A stretch of DNA of 64,000 nt from Bombyx mori (GCF_030269925.1 NC_085120.1:10009501-10073500), one strand, 5' to 3'; shown: positions 9,985 through 20,679, counted from the stretch's first letter. Numbers and translations are program-made. The notes: a model not told the origin generated them from the letters alone.

Positions 9985-10431
9985 AAGTCGTCGTGGCCCA
10001 AAAGATAAGACGTCCGGAGCATTCGTATCTAGCAATGCATCGGTGTTCGAATCCCGCAGGCGGGTACCAATTTTTCTGATGAAATACATACTTAACAAAT
10101 GTGCATAATCGGCTTCCACGGTGAAGGTATAACACAGTGTAATAAAAATCAAACCCGCAAAATTATAATTTCCGTAATTACTGGTGGTAGGACCTCATGT
10201 GACTCCGCACGGCTAGGTACCAACCAGCACCCCGCCTATTTTTGCCGTGAAGCAGTAATGCGTTTCGGCTTGAAGGGTGGGGCAGCCGTCGTTACTATAC
10301 TTGAGACCTTATAACTTGTATCTCAAGGTGGGTGGCGCATTTACGTTGTGGATGTCTATGGGCTCCAGTAACCACTTAACACCAGGTGGGCTGTAAGCTC
10401 GTCCACCCATCTAAGCATTAAAAAAAACGCC
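9985..10431 (+). repeat. Bm1 SINE, full length
   Basis: A non-coding Pol III retroposon. The tRNA-like head starts 'gaagtcgtcgtggcccaaaa' and has a B box ('gtgttcgaatcccg') at about 10045. The body has the 'gcaaaattataatttcc' palindrome region, and the tail ends 'ctaagcattaaaaaaaa'. Imperfect target duplications 'cgccacctttgaa' and 'cgccacctatgag' flank it. Divergence is modest. Confidence 0.93.
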
Positions 10432-10692
10432 ACCTATGAGGTTGAAACGCCACTTGTTTTGTACAGCTGTCTGTCTCTACAAGTCGAAACATATGACTTA
10501 CGCGACAGAATTATTAATTGTGTGATTACTTCATTATGGACGTCCATTTTCTTGGAATAAATTGGTATATTTATGCGCGATTTCGATGCCAGCTTAGTTG
10601 CGTCGTTTGGCACGACCATACAGAACATCTTTCATAAAAGCCACGAGTTTCCAATGTAATTTCATTTTTCTATTCTTATTTTCAAAATTTTT
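10432..10692. other. Non-coding DNA
   Basis: Nothing recognised. Confidence 0.4.
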
Positions 10693-10802
10693 GGCAGAGA
10701 CTTGGCTCTGCCACGTGCGTTTCTGAAGTCCATGGACGACGGTAACCCCTCACCATTAGGTGGGCCGTATGCTGGTCAGCCAACATGGGCAATAAAAAAA
10801 CC
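10693..10802 (+). repeat. LINE C 3' tail
   Basis: 'ggcagagacttggctctgcc' through 'ttaggtgggccgtatgctgg' to 'gggcaataaaaaaa'. Only the UTR is retained. Confidence 0.75.
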
Positions 10803-11018
10803 AAAAACCACACGGAAGATCAGTTGCTTATCTCTATTTAAAATCACTTGTCATATTTCCGGCTTTGAAGTATAAAGCTTTCTGACCTTAACTGTTGCGC
10901 TAATGCAATTTAGAGTTCAATTTGAAGTTGCTGATTGCAATTATATTTCGATGTTCTCGAGTCTGAAGATCCCGCTTCTCACCTGGTTCAGGTGTATAGC
11001 TCGCCTTGATAGGATCAG

Positions 11019-11118
11019 ATACTATTTCCGCTGCGAAGTAGTCATGTGTTCTGGCTCAAAGGCTAAACGGCATTCACGTTGTGATGTAGACTCCAGTAAC
11101 CGCTTAACATCAGATCAG
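11019..11118 (+). repeat. Decayed Bm1 remnant
   Basis: Reads as the second half of Bm1 with many changes ('ctgcgaagtagtcatgtgtt', 'cattcacgttgtgatgtaga', 'ccagtaaccgcttaacatca'). It stops just before the solo LTR. Confidence 0.5.
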
Positions 11119-11140
11119 AAAATTTATCTGTTCATAATAA

Positions 11141-11502
11141 TGTTACACCGGTAAGAGTAGCGCCATCTATTGCTGAATAGCCGAACGAATATCGAAGGAT
11201 ATAGTAACGCCTAAAACGCTCGAGAAGTACAACGCCATCTATTGCCACACAGCGGAAACACAATACTCCAAATGTGTGGAATATTCCCGATAATTCTAGG
11301 GATGTAGTATATGGGCTATAAATGCGTTGCAGAGACGGCGCGCAGTCAGTTAGTAATCGGAATTACTCGAAGCGAAACAGCGAATGGATCACCTGAAGCG
11401 AAGTGAGAACTTTAAAGTGTTTTAGCTATTCTAAGTGTTGAATACATTTTTCAATTGTACTTTGGTGGAACATTTATTTGTCCCGAACCCCAGCGCGTAG
11501 CA
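11141..11502 (+). mobile_element. Solo LTR (family with 15092-15464)
   Basis: Begins TGTTACACCGG and ends GCGCGTAGCA, with exact 4-bp target duplication ATAA on both sides. It aligns over its length with the inverted copy at 15092-15464, including 'gtaagagtagcgccatctat', 'ctataaatgcgttgcagaga' (TATA-like) and 'gcgaaacagcgaatggatca'. It is ~362 bp with no coding interior. The TSD length fits a Gypsy-like element, but the superfamily is inference. Confidence 0.8.
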
Positions 11503-12222
11503 ATAATATAAATGTTAAAGTTTGTACTTTTGTTTTTCAATAAAATCGCGCACAAATACAATTCATTAGAATAGATAGAATGAGAATCAATCAGAATTAT
11601 TAAATAGAATACCTATTCACTTTAAATGCCTACGCGAATTTGTATAATAGAAATTTTCACTATACATAGTCGAATTTCGACTTAATGCTTCCAATTTCAA
11701 AGTCTGGTTTAGTATCAAACCACACAATGTACAAAGCGATATTTAGGCATTGATCAGCTAATACTGCACTAGAGCTATTAATTATCAAGATTGAAGACGA
11801 CTAAGAGATGGTTTAATTATTTAGTTACGTCTCCTTTGAAGCGCCAAGTTGTCCTTCGCTTTGAGACTAGTTTGGTAAGTGTATTGGATCTAATTTGAGT
11901 AGGTTATAAGATGCAATGTCTTGTTGTAACCGTATTGAGTACTGCAGAAACGATTTAGGAGGAGATCTGTACTTTAATATCAGATCCTGGATATGGGCCT
12001 ATTAATGTAAGGATATTTAATTTCTTTGGGGACTGATTTATTATTGTTTATTGCTCTAGTATAACAAAAAATGACATAAAATTAACTACAAGAAACTACA
12101 ATGGAACATTTATAAATACAAAACGTTATAATACGTTACAAAATTTACGCTAGTTCTATTGCTAAAAGTGTTTTCATTACGATTTTGTCCTCTTCTTCTG
12201 ACCCTTATCCTACTATGTGGGG
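11503..12222. other. Non-coding DNA, nothing recognised
   Basis: AT-rich with no supported ORF or repeat. Confidence 0.45.
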
Positions 12223-12475
12223 TCATTTTTTTTATTGCATTGATGGGTAGACGAGCTCACGACCCACCTGATATTAAGTGGTTACCGGAGCCCATAGACA
12301 TCTACAACGTAAATTCCGCCACCCACCTTGAGGTATCCTTTTTAAGGTCTCAGTATGGTTACAACGGCTGCCCTACCCTTCAAACCGAAACGCATTACTG
12401 CTTCACGGCAGAAATGGGCAGGGTGGTGGTATCTACCCGTGCGGACTCACAAGACGTCTCATCACCAGTAAATTT
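12223..12475 (-). repeat. Bm1 SINE, headless form
   Basis: A minus-strand copy from the poly(T) at 12223 to 'catcaccagta' at 12475. It lacks the tRNA-like head and ends at the same internal point as a dozen other copies here. A ~129-codon chance frame runs through it and is not a gene. Confidence 0.88.
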
Positions 12476-12599
12476 CTACTTTGCACCCACCCCTTCCTCT
12501 CGGATATCCTTATTCACCATCTATTGCCGTTCATCCAAGTCTGTTTAAGACGCCAACTCTTGCCCTCAAAAGCATTTTAATTGCAGTTAACGTATTCAA

Positions 12600-12825
12600 T
12601 GATAACAGCTTTACAGTAGTGGTGCAGTAATTAGCGCCCCGACTGGATTGGGGTTCGTGGGTTTGATTCTCACGTCGGCCAAACATACGTGTAATGAACA
12701 GGTTTGCTTGCCTTTGGCTGAGTGCATATTTAGTATGTATGTATATCAGTGTCTGGTTCAAATAATAAAGGGAATCTTAATTTTGGATCAGATGATTGTG
12801 TAGGACTTGTCGCCGGTATTATTTT
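12600..12825 (+). repeat. SINE X, a tRNA-derived SINE distinct from Bm1
   Basis: The head 'gtggtgcagtaattagcg' is A-box-like, and 'gtgggtttgattctcacg' is B-box-like. A T-rich body with 'tatgtatgtat' follows, and the 3' part is 'aagggaatcttaattttgg'. The same order is found at 28088, 43092, 51747 and 53494. It is non-coding and should be Pol III transcribed. Confidence 0.72.
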
Positions 12826-13057
12826 TTTTAATCTCGAATAAGCCATTGATCGTTATTATATCAAAACTGTAAAAAAAATTGAGCCAAAAGCCCGGTCTTA
12901 TATTCACATCAAATACCTCCTCAATACCTTCACCAATGAATGCTTATTTTGCCGTTTTTTAAAACCTAAGAGCTTTGTCGAACAATCGTAAAACCGGCCA
13001 CACTCCGCTGTGGACTATTGCTGACTATATTAAAAATATACTTGCAAAAAAACATAC

Positions 13058-13167
13058 ATATTTTATTGCATGTATGGGTGGCGAGCTCACAGCCCACCGG
13101 TGTTAAATGGTTACCGGAGCCCATGGACATCTACAACGTAAATGCCGCTACCCATCTTGATATATTG
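13058..13167 (-). repeat. Bm1 3' fragment
   Basis: 'tttattgcatgtatgggtgg' to 'cccatcttgatata': only the 3' ~110 bp remains, with a diverged sequence. Confidence 0.75.
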
Positions 13168-13612
13168 TTTTATGGCCTTCTTTAAAGCTACCTGATAGTA
13201 ACTACCAATTTTCATCTCAATAGACTGACTTATTATCGCAAAGAGGACATACAGGTGCGTCTAGAGAAACATTAATTTTATTTAAACAGACAGAAGATAC
13301 ATTTTACGTTGACATCGATAAACATATAAAGAAATTCTAAAAAGCTTTCTCTGTCGAAGCACTGCCAACAAATCGTTTACAACATCAGAAAATAGAATCA
13401 TTCCCAAACACCGCACAGGCGATAAACGTGTGACGGCCCTTCAAACAATTTCAGGTAACGAAATCAGCTGTAGCAAGAGTGCGTCGCAATCACAGCGTAC
13501 ACGGCCAAATCGAATAAAGCACCTTTTGTTTTTACCGAGAAAATAGGTTTTCCGTTTTACTAAAACTATACAGGGTGTTCTTCGGTTGTTCCTGAAAACG
13601 AATTATTTGAGA
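13168..13612. other. Non-coding DNA, nothing recognised
   Basis: No ORF or repeat family identified. Confidence 0.4.
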
Positions 13613-13812
13613 CTAGCGACCCGCCCTCGCTTCGCTTCGGAAACTGAAATTTATTATTGATTTCCCCACTATTTATTGGATGTTATTATACATATAAACC
13701 TTCCTCTTCAATCACTCTATCTATTAAAAGAAAACCGCATCAAAATCCGTTGCGTAGTTTTAAAGATTTAAGCATACATAGGGACAGACAGATATAGGGA
13801 CAGAGAAAGCGT
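13613..13812 (-). mobile_element. Helitron-like element end (Lep1-type)
   Basis: On the minus strand the 3' end is a GC-rich hairpin-like stretch and then CTAG followed by T (plus strand 'actagcgacccgccctcgct'), matching lepidopteran Helitron termini. The interior has 'atcaaaatccgttgcgtagt' and 'gggacagacagat', a segment widespread in insect repeats. There is no protein, and the 5' boundary is uncertain. Confidence 0.55.
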
Positions 13813-14029
13813 CAACTTCTTTTACCATCGCACTAGCCTTCGTGAATCATGACTATTACCTGAAGTCACTGATTCTTCGAGAGTTAGTTTCCAAACATAA
13901 ATTTCACCACCAAAACGACCGCAGTGATGGGTACACCTGCACTTTTAATATCGCGTTTTAAAAGCATTTTAATTAAATTATTTGTACTTCACGCTTTGAA
14001 GAACAATTGAAATCAGTCGACACAGTGTT

Positions 14030-14168
14030 TTTCTTTTTGCTTAGATGGGTGGACGAGCTCACAGCCCACCTGGTGTTAAGTGGTTACTGGAACCCATAGA
14101 CATCCATAACGTAAATGCGCCACCCACCTTGAGATATAAGTTCTAAGGTCTCAAGTATAGTTAGTGTA
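14030..14168 (-). repeat. Bm1 3' fragment
   Basis: Starts 'gcttagatgggtggacgagc' and ends near 'ctcaagtatagtta'. It is 5'-truncated and well conserved. Confidence 0.85.
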
Positions 14169-15091
14169 TAAGTGTATAAGTATAGTGTCAGGTCAACATG
14201 GGCGCCCGACAGTAATATTCTCTTATTAGTCAATTAAATAAGTTCGCGAATTTACTAATACCGTTGCCGTGCTAAGATCGGAAACAATCCCTTTAAAGAA
14301 ACAAAAATATTATTACGCTTCAATAGTTTTTCAGATCACGAACGATATATCCGTTCCTTAACAATTGTAGTCGAATATAATAAAACCGGTTAAACCGTAA
14401 AAGTACTTTTAATTATGTATAAGACAAGCGAAAAACGAAAAAACGAATAGACTACATCTACTCACACCCTGTATCAGTTCTGTTCATATACAATAAATAC
14501 ATACCAGCGGCACTCAAAGTGTTGATGTTAATTCTGCGTTTTTATTTTATTTCATATGAACGGGCCGACGAAGCCCTTAAATAAAAATTGATCGTAAAGG
14601 AGTTCTGCTGTCGAAGATACTAGGGGATTGGAACATTAATATGTATTACAAAACTCTACAAAAAAAAATCGTTCATTATCCTAACGTTTATACTAGGTTT
14701 TTCCGGTTAATTATTCACAAAAACGAAAATAAAATACCTTTTTTTTTAAACACGCTATGAGAGCGGGGTTTTTACGTTTACACAATGCCACTAGATGGCA
14801 CTCGAGTCATAAACAACGATCAGGTGCTTTGTACAAGCTCAGAAAAACTTAAAATGTCACGAAAGTGTAAATACAATGCTGATGCATTTTGTTTCATATG
14901 TGGTCAATTTATTAAAGTTCAAAAGCAAACTGTTTCATGCCATGTATTTTTTTTCGTCGTCTAATTCGTCTAATTACGATCTAAAAATTTTATGCTTTGC
15001 AATCAAAGTCAAATTTGGTGTTGACCGGTGTTATAGTTGGATAATTGATTAATTGTCTGATTACAATATAAGAACTTAGGTAGAGTAATAC
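14169..15091. other. Non-coding DNA, nothing recognised
   Basis: About 0.9 kb of AT-rich sequence with no ORF or repeat family that I can name. Confidence 0.45.
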
Positions 15092-15464
15092 TGTTACGCG
15101 CTAGGGTTAGGGATAAATAAAATTCTACCGAAGTACAAACTAAAGACTGTATTAGCACTTAGAACACTTCTTTAACAGTTTAAAATTCTCAATTCACTTC
15201 TTCCGCTTCGCTTCAGGTGATCCGTTCTCTGTTTCGCTTCGAGTAGTTCCGATTACTAACTGCGTGCCATCTTTGCAACGCTTTTATAGTCGAGACGAAA
15301 TCCCTAGAATCGTCGAGAATATTCCACAAAAGTCTAGTATTGTGTGTTTCCGCTATCTAACAATATATGGCGTTCTACTTCTCGAGCGTTCTAGATGCTT
15401 CGATATCCTTCGATATTCCTTCGACTATTCGGCGATAGATGGCGTTACTCTTACCGGCATAACA
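15092..15464 (-). mobile_element. Solo LTR, inverted relative of 11141-11502
   Basis: On the minus strand it starts TGTTATGCCGG and ends GCGCGTAACAG/TGTTACGCGC; the terminal TGTTA/TAACA are inverted. A clear TATA box (CGACTATAAAAGCG) lies mid-element. Flanks are ATAC and ATAT, a 4-bp duplication with one change. At 373 bp it carries no gag-pol. Confidence 0.8.
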
Positions 15465-15528
15465 ATATGTTGTATCTTATAGGACAAAAATATACTTATC
15501 AAAGAATCATCATCATCATCAGCCTCTA

Positions 15529-15966
15529 TTTTTTTTATTGCTTAGATGGGTGGACGCGCTCACAGCCCACCTGGTGTTAAGTGGTTACTGGAGCCCATAG
15601 ACATCTACAACGTAAATGCGCTACCCACCTTGGGATATAAGTTCTAAGATCTCAGCATAGTTACAACGGCTGCCCCGCCCTTCAAACCGAAACGCATTAC
15701 TGCTTCACGGCAGAAACAGGCAGGGCGGTGGTACCTACCCGCGCGGACTCACAAGAGGTCCTACCACCAGTAATTACGCAAATTATAATTTTGCGGGTTT
15801 CATTTTTATTACACGATGTTATTCCTTCACCGTGGAAGTCAATCGTGAACATTTGTTGAGTACGTAATTCATTACAAAAATTGGTACCCGCCTGCGGGAT
15901 TCGAACACCGTTGCATAGCTCAATACGAATGCACCGGACGTCTTATCCCTTAGGCCACGACGACTT
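15529..15966 (-). repeat. Bm1 SINE, full length
   Basis: Complete minus-strand copy from the poly(T) and 'gcttagatgggtggacgcgc' to the tRNA-like head 'taggccacgacgacttc'. The B box is visible as 'gggattcgaacaccg' near 15897. The palindrome 'gcaaattataattttgc' is intact. Confidence 0.95.
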
Positions 15967-16290
15967 CAAATCCAGTACTGCATGTAGGCCTCTCCCATAG
16001 TCCACCACAATGAACGATCCTCAAATAATATTGTCTTTTTATTCGCGCACCATATACTCATTAGCAGGAAACAATTTAAATTAAAACACAACATGAGCTT
16101 GTCGAATTAGGCGTTACAAGGCTAGCGTGCTTCGTGTTCCAAGTGCCTAATTAGTGACGTGCCTCGTCTAGCATGGTCAAACTTTGCACAGACAAATGTC
16201 GAGTGGACTCCGCTGAAACTTTAACAAAGACGTTCCGTCCTACATATTATATTATACGAATATATTACACATATGTCATAATATATTATA
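15967..16290. other. Non-coding DNA, nothing recognised
   Basis: No ORF or repeat was seen. It becomes a TA-rich run just before the Helitron. Confidence 0.4.
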
Positions 16291-17524
16291 TCTAATATAT
16301 AAAATTCTCGTGTCACAGTTTTCGTTGCCATACTCCTCCGAAACGGCTCGACCGATTTTCGTGAATCTTAGCGTGCATATCGGTCAGGGTTGAGAATCGA
16401 ACAACATCTATTTTTCATCCCCCTAAATGTTAAGGGTGGTCCACCCCTAAATTTTATTTGTTATTTTTTAGACGAAAATTTTTGTTTTTATTTTTTTATG
16501 ATACAGCATACAAAAATACATACAACCCTAAATTTTCACCCTTCTACGATCAACCCTTATTTTTTATTTGCTAATTAAAAACTTTAAATTTTTTTGCGAG
16601 AATTTTGTTTTCATTTTGTCATGACGTAGAATAAAAAAATTCATATTACTCTGAAATTTTCACCCCTCTACGATCAACCCCTATTTTTATTTGTTAATTA
16701 TAAACTTTAATTTTTTTGGCAAGAATTTCATTTTTATTTTTATTTTGTCATGAATTAAAATAAAAAATCTGATGTTACTCTCAATTTTTCATCCCTCTAT
16801 GATCAACCCCTATTTTTTATTTGTTAATTATAAACTTTAATTTTTTTGGCAAGTTTTTTATTTTGTTTTGTCATGACTTAAAATAAAAAAAATCATATTA
16901 CTCTCAATTTTCACTCTTATACGATCAACCCCTATTTTTCCATCCCGATTAATTTTCTTTTTATTCTATGCACAGATCCGCAATAAGGTTGCAAGATGGC
17001 AATCAAATGTTATAATTGTAGTACGATAAATTCTTATTCAGAGTTTATAATTTCAAGTTCCTTTAATTATGATTTTTTTTAAATTGAATTTGTTCTCCCG
17101 CCCTCGCCGGTCGACTACTGATCAACTATCAATCGATCAGCTCTCCCCGCCAGGTGTCACCACTCATGCAGCAAACATCACGTAGTAGGGATGAGGATGA
17201 AGCCGGTCTCCTGTCTTACTTACTCACTATACATCATAGACTATACAATTAATATAATACTATACATTTTTCAGCCATATTTTTTTGGTTTTATTTGTGT
17301 ATCAATAGTATGTTCGGTAGGTCTGAGAATCGGCTACTATCTATTTTTCATACCCCTAAGTGAAAAGGGTTGTCCACCCCAAACATTTATTTTTTATTTT
17401 AATTTTTGGATATTTTTTATTGTTCATAATGAGGTATTATGTGGTTAAATGAGGTTTTTTTTCTACAGTAGAATTTCCCTAAAAATCTTATTTAAGGCAA
17501 CACAACGTTTGCCGGGTCAGCTAG
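16291..17524 (+). mobile_element. Non-autonomous Helitron with internal tandem repeats
   Basis: The 5' end is TCTAATATATAAAATTCTCG preceded by A. The 3' end is 'gccgggtcagCTAG' followed by T. This is the Helitron rule (insertion between A and T, 5'-TC, CTAG-3'). The first 150 bp carry 'actcctccgaaacggctcga', a signature of a widespread insect Helitron. The middle (about 16525-16975) holds four ~120-128-bp units, each with 'acgatcaaccc'. Around 17310-17390 the 5'-region motif ('gagaatcgg', 'atctatttttcat') reappears, so part of the element is duplicated internally. No Rep/helicase coding is present. Confidence 0.78.
16525..16975 (+). repeat. Four ~125-bp tandem repeats inside the Helitron
   Basis: The phrase 'ctctacgatcaacccctatt' (with variants) recurs near 16543, 16669, 16797 and 16918. 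Each is followed by a 'tttgttaattataaacttta'-like block and a 'tttgtcatga' block. Confidence 0.8.
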
Positions 17525-17529
17525 TTATA

Positions 17530-17960
17530 TTATATATCCTATCTTGGAACCATTGGGTCTGCGGAGGGACTTCGGTTCCCTCTGTATTTTGTACCGTATG
17601 TTCCATGGGGAGTGCTCTGAGGAATTGTTCGAGATGATACCGGCATCTCGTTTTTATCATCGCACCGCCCGCCACCGGAGTAGAGTTCATCCATACTACC
17701 TGGAGCCACTGCGGTCATCCACAGTGCGATTCCAGAGATCTTTTTTGCCACGTACCATCCGGCTATGGAATGAGCTCCCTCCACGGTGTTTCCCGAGCAC
17801 TATGACATGTCCTTCTTCAAACGAGGCTTGCGGAGAGTATTAAGCGGTAGGCAGCGGCTTGGCTCTGCCCCTGGCATTGCTGAAGTCCATGGGCGACGGT
17901 AACCACTCACCATCAGGTGGTCCGTATGCTCGTCTGCCTACAAGGGCAATAAAAAAAAAA
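17530..17960 (+). pseudogene. LINE C 3' portion: RT C-terminus and tail
   Basis: A 5'-truncated LINE inserted directly after the Helitron. The open frame (17544-17843) encodes the conserved end of the element's polyprotein, with 'VHPYYLEPLRSSTVRFQRSF' and 'RTIRLWNELPP'. A one-base deletion right after 'NELPP' shifts the frame; the continuation 'YDMSFFKRGL' is read in another frame. The 3'UTR from 17850 has 'ggcagcggcttggctctgcc' and ends in poly(A) at 17960. The family's clade is probably CR1/Jockey-like and not settled. Confidence 0.82.
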
Positions 17961-17965
17961 TATTT

Positions 17966-18056
17966 TTGCTGTGAAGCATTGTTTCGGCTTGAAGAGTGGG
18001 GCAGCCGTTGTAACTATACTTGAGACCTTAGAACTTATATCTCCAGGTGGGTGGCG
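17966..18056 (+). repeat. Bm1 internal fragment
   Basis: 'gctgtgaagcattgtttcgg' to 'caggtgggtggcgg'. Both ends are missing. Confidence 0.75.
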
Positions 18057-18696
18057 GTGGCGGTAGTATAAGTTTCGTATGAAGACGGAAGGAGGTTTTT
18101 TAAAGCTTGTGATTACACTGCAGCCGTTTCTTGAGTGGTTTCAAATTTTTATTAAACCCCCAAGTTAACAAAATAAACATGGGCGCATACCATTTTAAAA
18201 TATGATATCAAATCTACGTGTGATTATTATTTAACTAACAATTTATATTCCTCAATTAACGTTGATGGATTGCATATTTAAATATTCCTTATTGATTTAG
18301 TCTGTGATGTTTGTGGTACATGAGTTGGGGATTATGGAACATGGGCACAGTGACAATAACAGTAGAGTCGTTCGCGATATTCCGAGATTGCTCCATTAAT
18401 ATGCAAACTGCGTTGAGTATTGTACTGGGACGCTAAATCCAAGTGATTGTCTGTATTGTGATGCGCCTTTGTGCCAATTGTTTTAGAATATTCAGTTGCT
18501 TCAAACCATTTTCGATACTACAGCTAAGATTTTTATGAACGAGCTTAGTCTGCGTCGCGTTAAGCGGATACCTTGATACGTGAGGTCCGAATCTCTTCTT
18601 CTTTTTCTCCACCTTATTCCCCACTAGGTAGGGTCGGCAAAACATTTTTTTCTGTTCCATTCACCTCTATCAGACGTCATCTCAACGCACACTTTT
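18057..18696. other. Non-coding DNA, nothing recognised
   Basis: No supported ORF or repeat. Confidence 0.45.
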
Positions 18697-18810
18697 ACGG
18701 TAGACAGCGGTTTGGCTCTGCCTCTGTCATTACTAAAGTCCATGGGTGACGGTAACCACTCACCATCACGTGGGGCATATGCTAATCTGTCTACAAGCGC
18801 AATATAAAAA
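18697..18810 (+). repeat. LINE C 3' tail
   Basis: 'ggtagacagcggtttggctc' through 'catcacgtggggcatatgc' to 'gcgcaatataaaaa'. Truncated to the UTR. Confidence 0.75.
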
Positions 18811-18849
18811 CTCACTCCTCTTTCTTTTATATTGTCACTCACTTTTACT

Positions 18850-19092
18850 ACTGGTGGTAGGACCTTTTGTGAGTCCGCGCGGGTAGGTACCACCACCCCG
18901 CCTATTTCTGCCGTAAAGCAGTCATGCGTTTCAATTTGAAGGGTAGGGCAGCCGTTGTAACTATACTGAGACTTTAGAACTTATATCTCAAGGTGTGTGG
19001 CGCATTTACGTTGTAGACGTCTATGGGCTTCAGTAACCACTTAACACCAGGCGGGCTGTGAGCTCGTCCACACGTCTAAGCAATAAAAAATA
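18850..19092 (+). repeat. Bm1 SINE, headless form
   Basis: Begins exactly at 'actggtggtaggacc' and ends 'cacgtctaagcaataaaaaa'. It starts 40 bp downstream of a LINE C tail. Confidence 0.9.
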
Positions 19093-19254
19093 TAAAAAAT
19101 CACATGGCATTCAGAACTTATAGTAGTAAACGCATAGTATATCTCGGACATCTATCGGAATTGTAAATTCATTGCAATGAACTTCATAAATTCGCATTAT
19201 GGATATTATTGGAAACTTCATTGGTCGAAATTGTCGATGTATTCATGTTAGTAA

Positions 19255-19325
19255 CTATGTATATAGGAGATATGTATGTGTGTATGTATGTGCATATGTA
19301 TGTGTACATATATGTATATGTATTT
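19255..19325. repeat. Imperfect (TATG)n microsatellite
   Basis: Run of 'tatgtgtgtatgtatgtgca' type units. Confidence 0.75.
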
Positions 19326-19334
19326 CACTGGATT

Positions 19335-19505
19335 GGTACACCGCGCGTAATTCGTTTCCAAATTATTCTTGTCCACCTGATGGTTGTCTGGAAGAGATCG
19401 CTCTTAGCGATAAGACCGCCACTTGTACTTTTTTGTGTTTAATGTATCGCACTGTTTATTTGTTTTTTGGTGTACAATAAAGAATACTCTCTCTCTCTCT
19501 CTCTC
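19335..19505 (+). repeat. LINE 3' tail ending in (CT)n
   Basis: 'ctggaagagatcgctcttag' and 'gataagaccgcc' followed by 'gtacaataaagaatactctc' is a common lepidopteran LINE 3' end. A (CT)n tract at 19487-19506 replaces poly(A). The family was not determined. Confidence 0.5.
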
Positions 19506-19682
19506 TTAGTAACTGAATTTAAGTACCAAAAGCGGCTTAATTTAAATTAGGATTACAGTTTGATAAAATAGTTTCTATATTATATTTTTATGTGTATTTC
19601 GGGCAGCCTCGACTTGACTATAATTTTAAATCAATAGCTATTTAATTAACTTTTATTTTTAAATGATCTGATTTATAATATA

Positions 19683-19960
19683 CTAGCGACCCGCCCTCGT
19701 TTCGCTTCGGATACATTAAATTTTATTATTGATAACTGAGTCTCGCGATATTACCCGCGGTTATTATCATTGTCGTACCGCGGGTGAGGCCGCGGAGCGA
19801 AGCTAGTCTAAAAAAAGTAGCCTAAGTTACTTCTTATATCATCAGCTACCTATTAGTGAAAGTCTCGTCAAAATCGTACCAGCCTTTCCAGAAATTAGCT
19901 GGAACAAACAAACAGACAGACAGACAAAAATTGTAAAAAATGTTATTTTAGTGTATGTAC
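19683..19960 (-). mobile_element. Helitron-like termini, two facing ends
   Basis: Plus-strand 'ctagcgacccgccctcgttt' at 19683 is a minus-strand CTAG terminus. At about 19795-19818 'ccgcggagcgaagctagtct' is a plus-strand CTAG-T terminus, preceded by a GC hairpin pair ('accgcgggt' with 'acccgcggt' upstream). The following 'aaaatcgtaccagcctttcc' and 'gacagacagacaaaa' segment is another widespread insect repeat piece. It is a composite remnant. Confidence 0.5.
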
Positions 19961-20334
19961 CGTATACCATATATTCATATGCATGTAGTAAAAAGCGGTT
20001 ATTTTAATATTACAAACAGACACTCCAATTTTATTTATATGTATAGACAAGAACAATCGTTAAGAATTATAATTTGAAACATTGAGTATGAAGCTAACAA
20101 TCATCGATTTGACTTGGAATATCTCATGTGAATATTTGGATGAAATTTATTTCGCAACACAAAATAATTGGACCATCATTACAGGGAACACACAAAAGTT
20201 ATAATTGGGAGGCTGAATTCTTTTCTTTTGTATATAAAAGTAGACAAACTCACGGGCTAGTTGACGGTTTGCGGAAAGTTAAAGTAACAAGGTGACACCG
20301 ACTCGGGTTTCATCATATTACACGTATTATTACT
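19961..20334. other. Non-coding DNA
   Basis: Nothing recognised. Confidence 0.4.
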
Positions 20335-20342
20335 GTGTAGAC

Positions 20343-20671
20343 CAGTGATTCTCAACCACTGTTCCGCGGCACTTTTGTGTGCCGCCAAATTTCAAAAGTG
20401 TGCCGCCAAATTTTGCGAATATATAATAATGTTAATACTATTAAATTATATCATTTGAAAAGAAAAATATTTTAAACACGAATATATATTTAAATCCACA
20501 AAAAAAAATTTACAGTATATTTTAGTTTATTTCGTATATTAAAATTTTTTGATAAACTATTTATGCAGTGTGTTGTAAGTAAGTAAATAATTTTTCTTTT
20601 TTTTTTGTGTGCCGCCAAATTTTGAAATCGTTAAATATGTGCCGCAACAAAAAAAAGGTTGAGAATCACCG
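20343..20671. mobile_element. hAT-type MITE with perfect 8-bp TSD
   Basis: Terminal inverted repeats CAGTGATTCTCAACC (20343) and CGGTGATTCTCAACC (reverse strand at 20671) match at 14 of 15 positions. The flanking 8-mer 'gtgtagac' is exact at 20335-20342 and 20672-20679. Length 329 bp with no ORF. Subterminal 'tgtgccgccaaatt' occurs three times. TIR sequence and TSD length both fit hAT. Confidence 0.9.
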
Positions 20672-20679
20672 GTGTAGAC

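Noticed and set aside
12159..12548. 129-codon frame with an apparently hydrophobic N-terminus
   Set aside because: It crosses a Bm1 SINE in antisense; the sequence is explained by the repeat.
16525..16975. CRISPR-like regularly spaced repeats
   Set aside because: Units are whole-length tandem repeats within a Helitron, not short repeats with unique spacers, and the DNA is insect.
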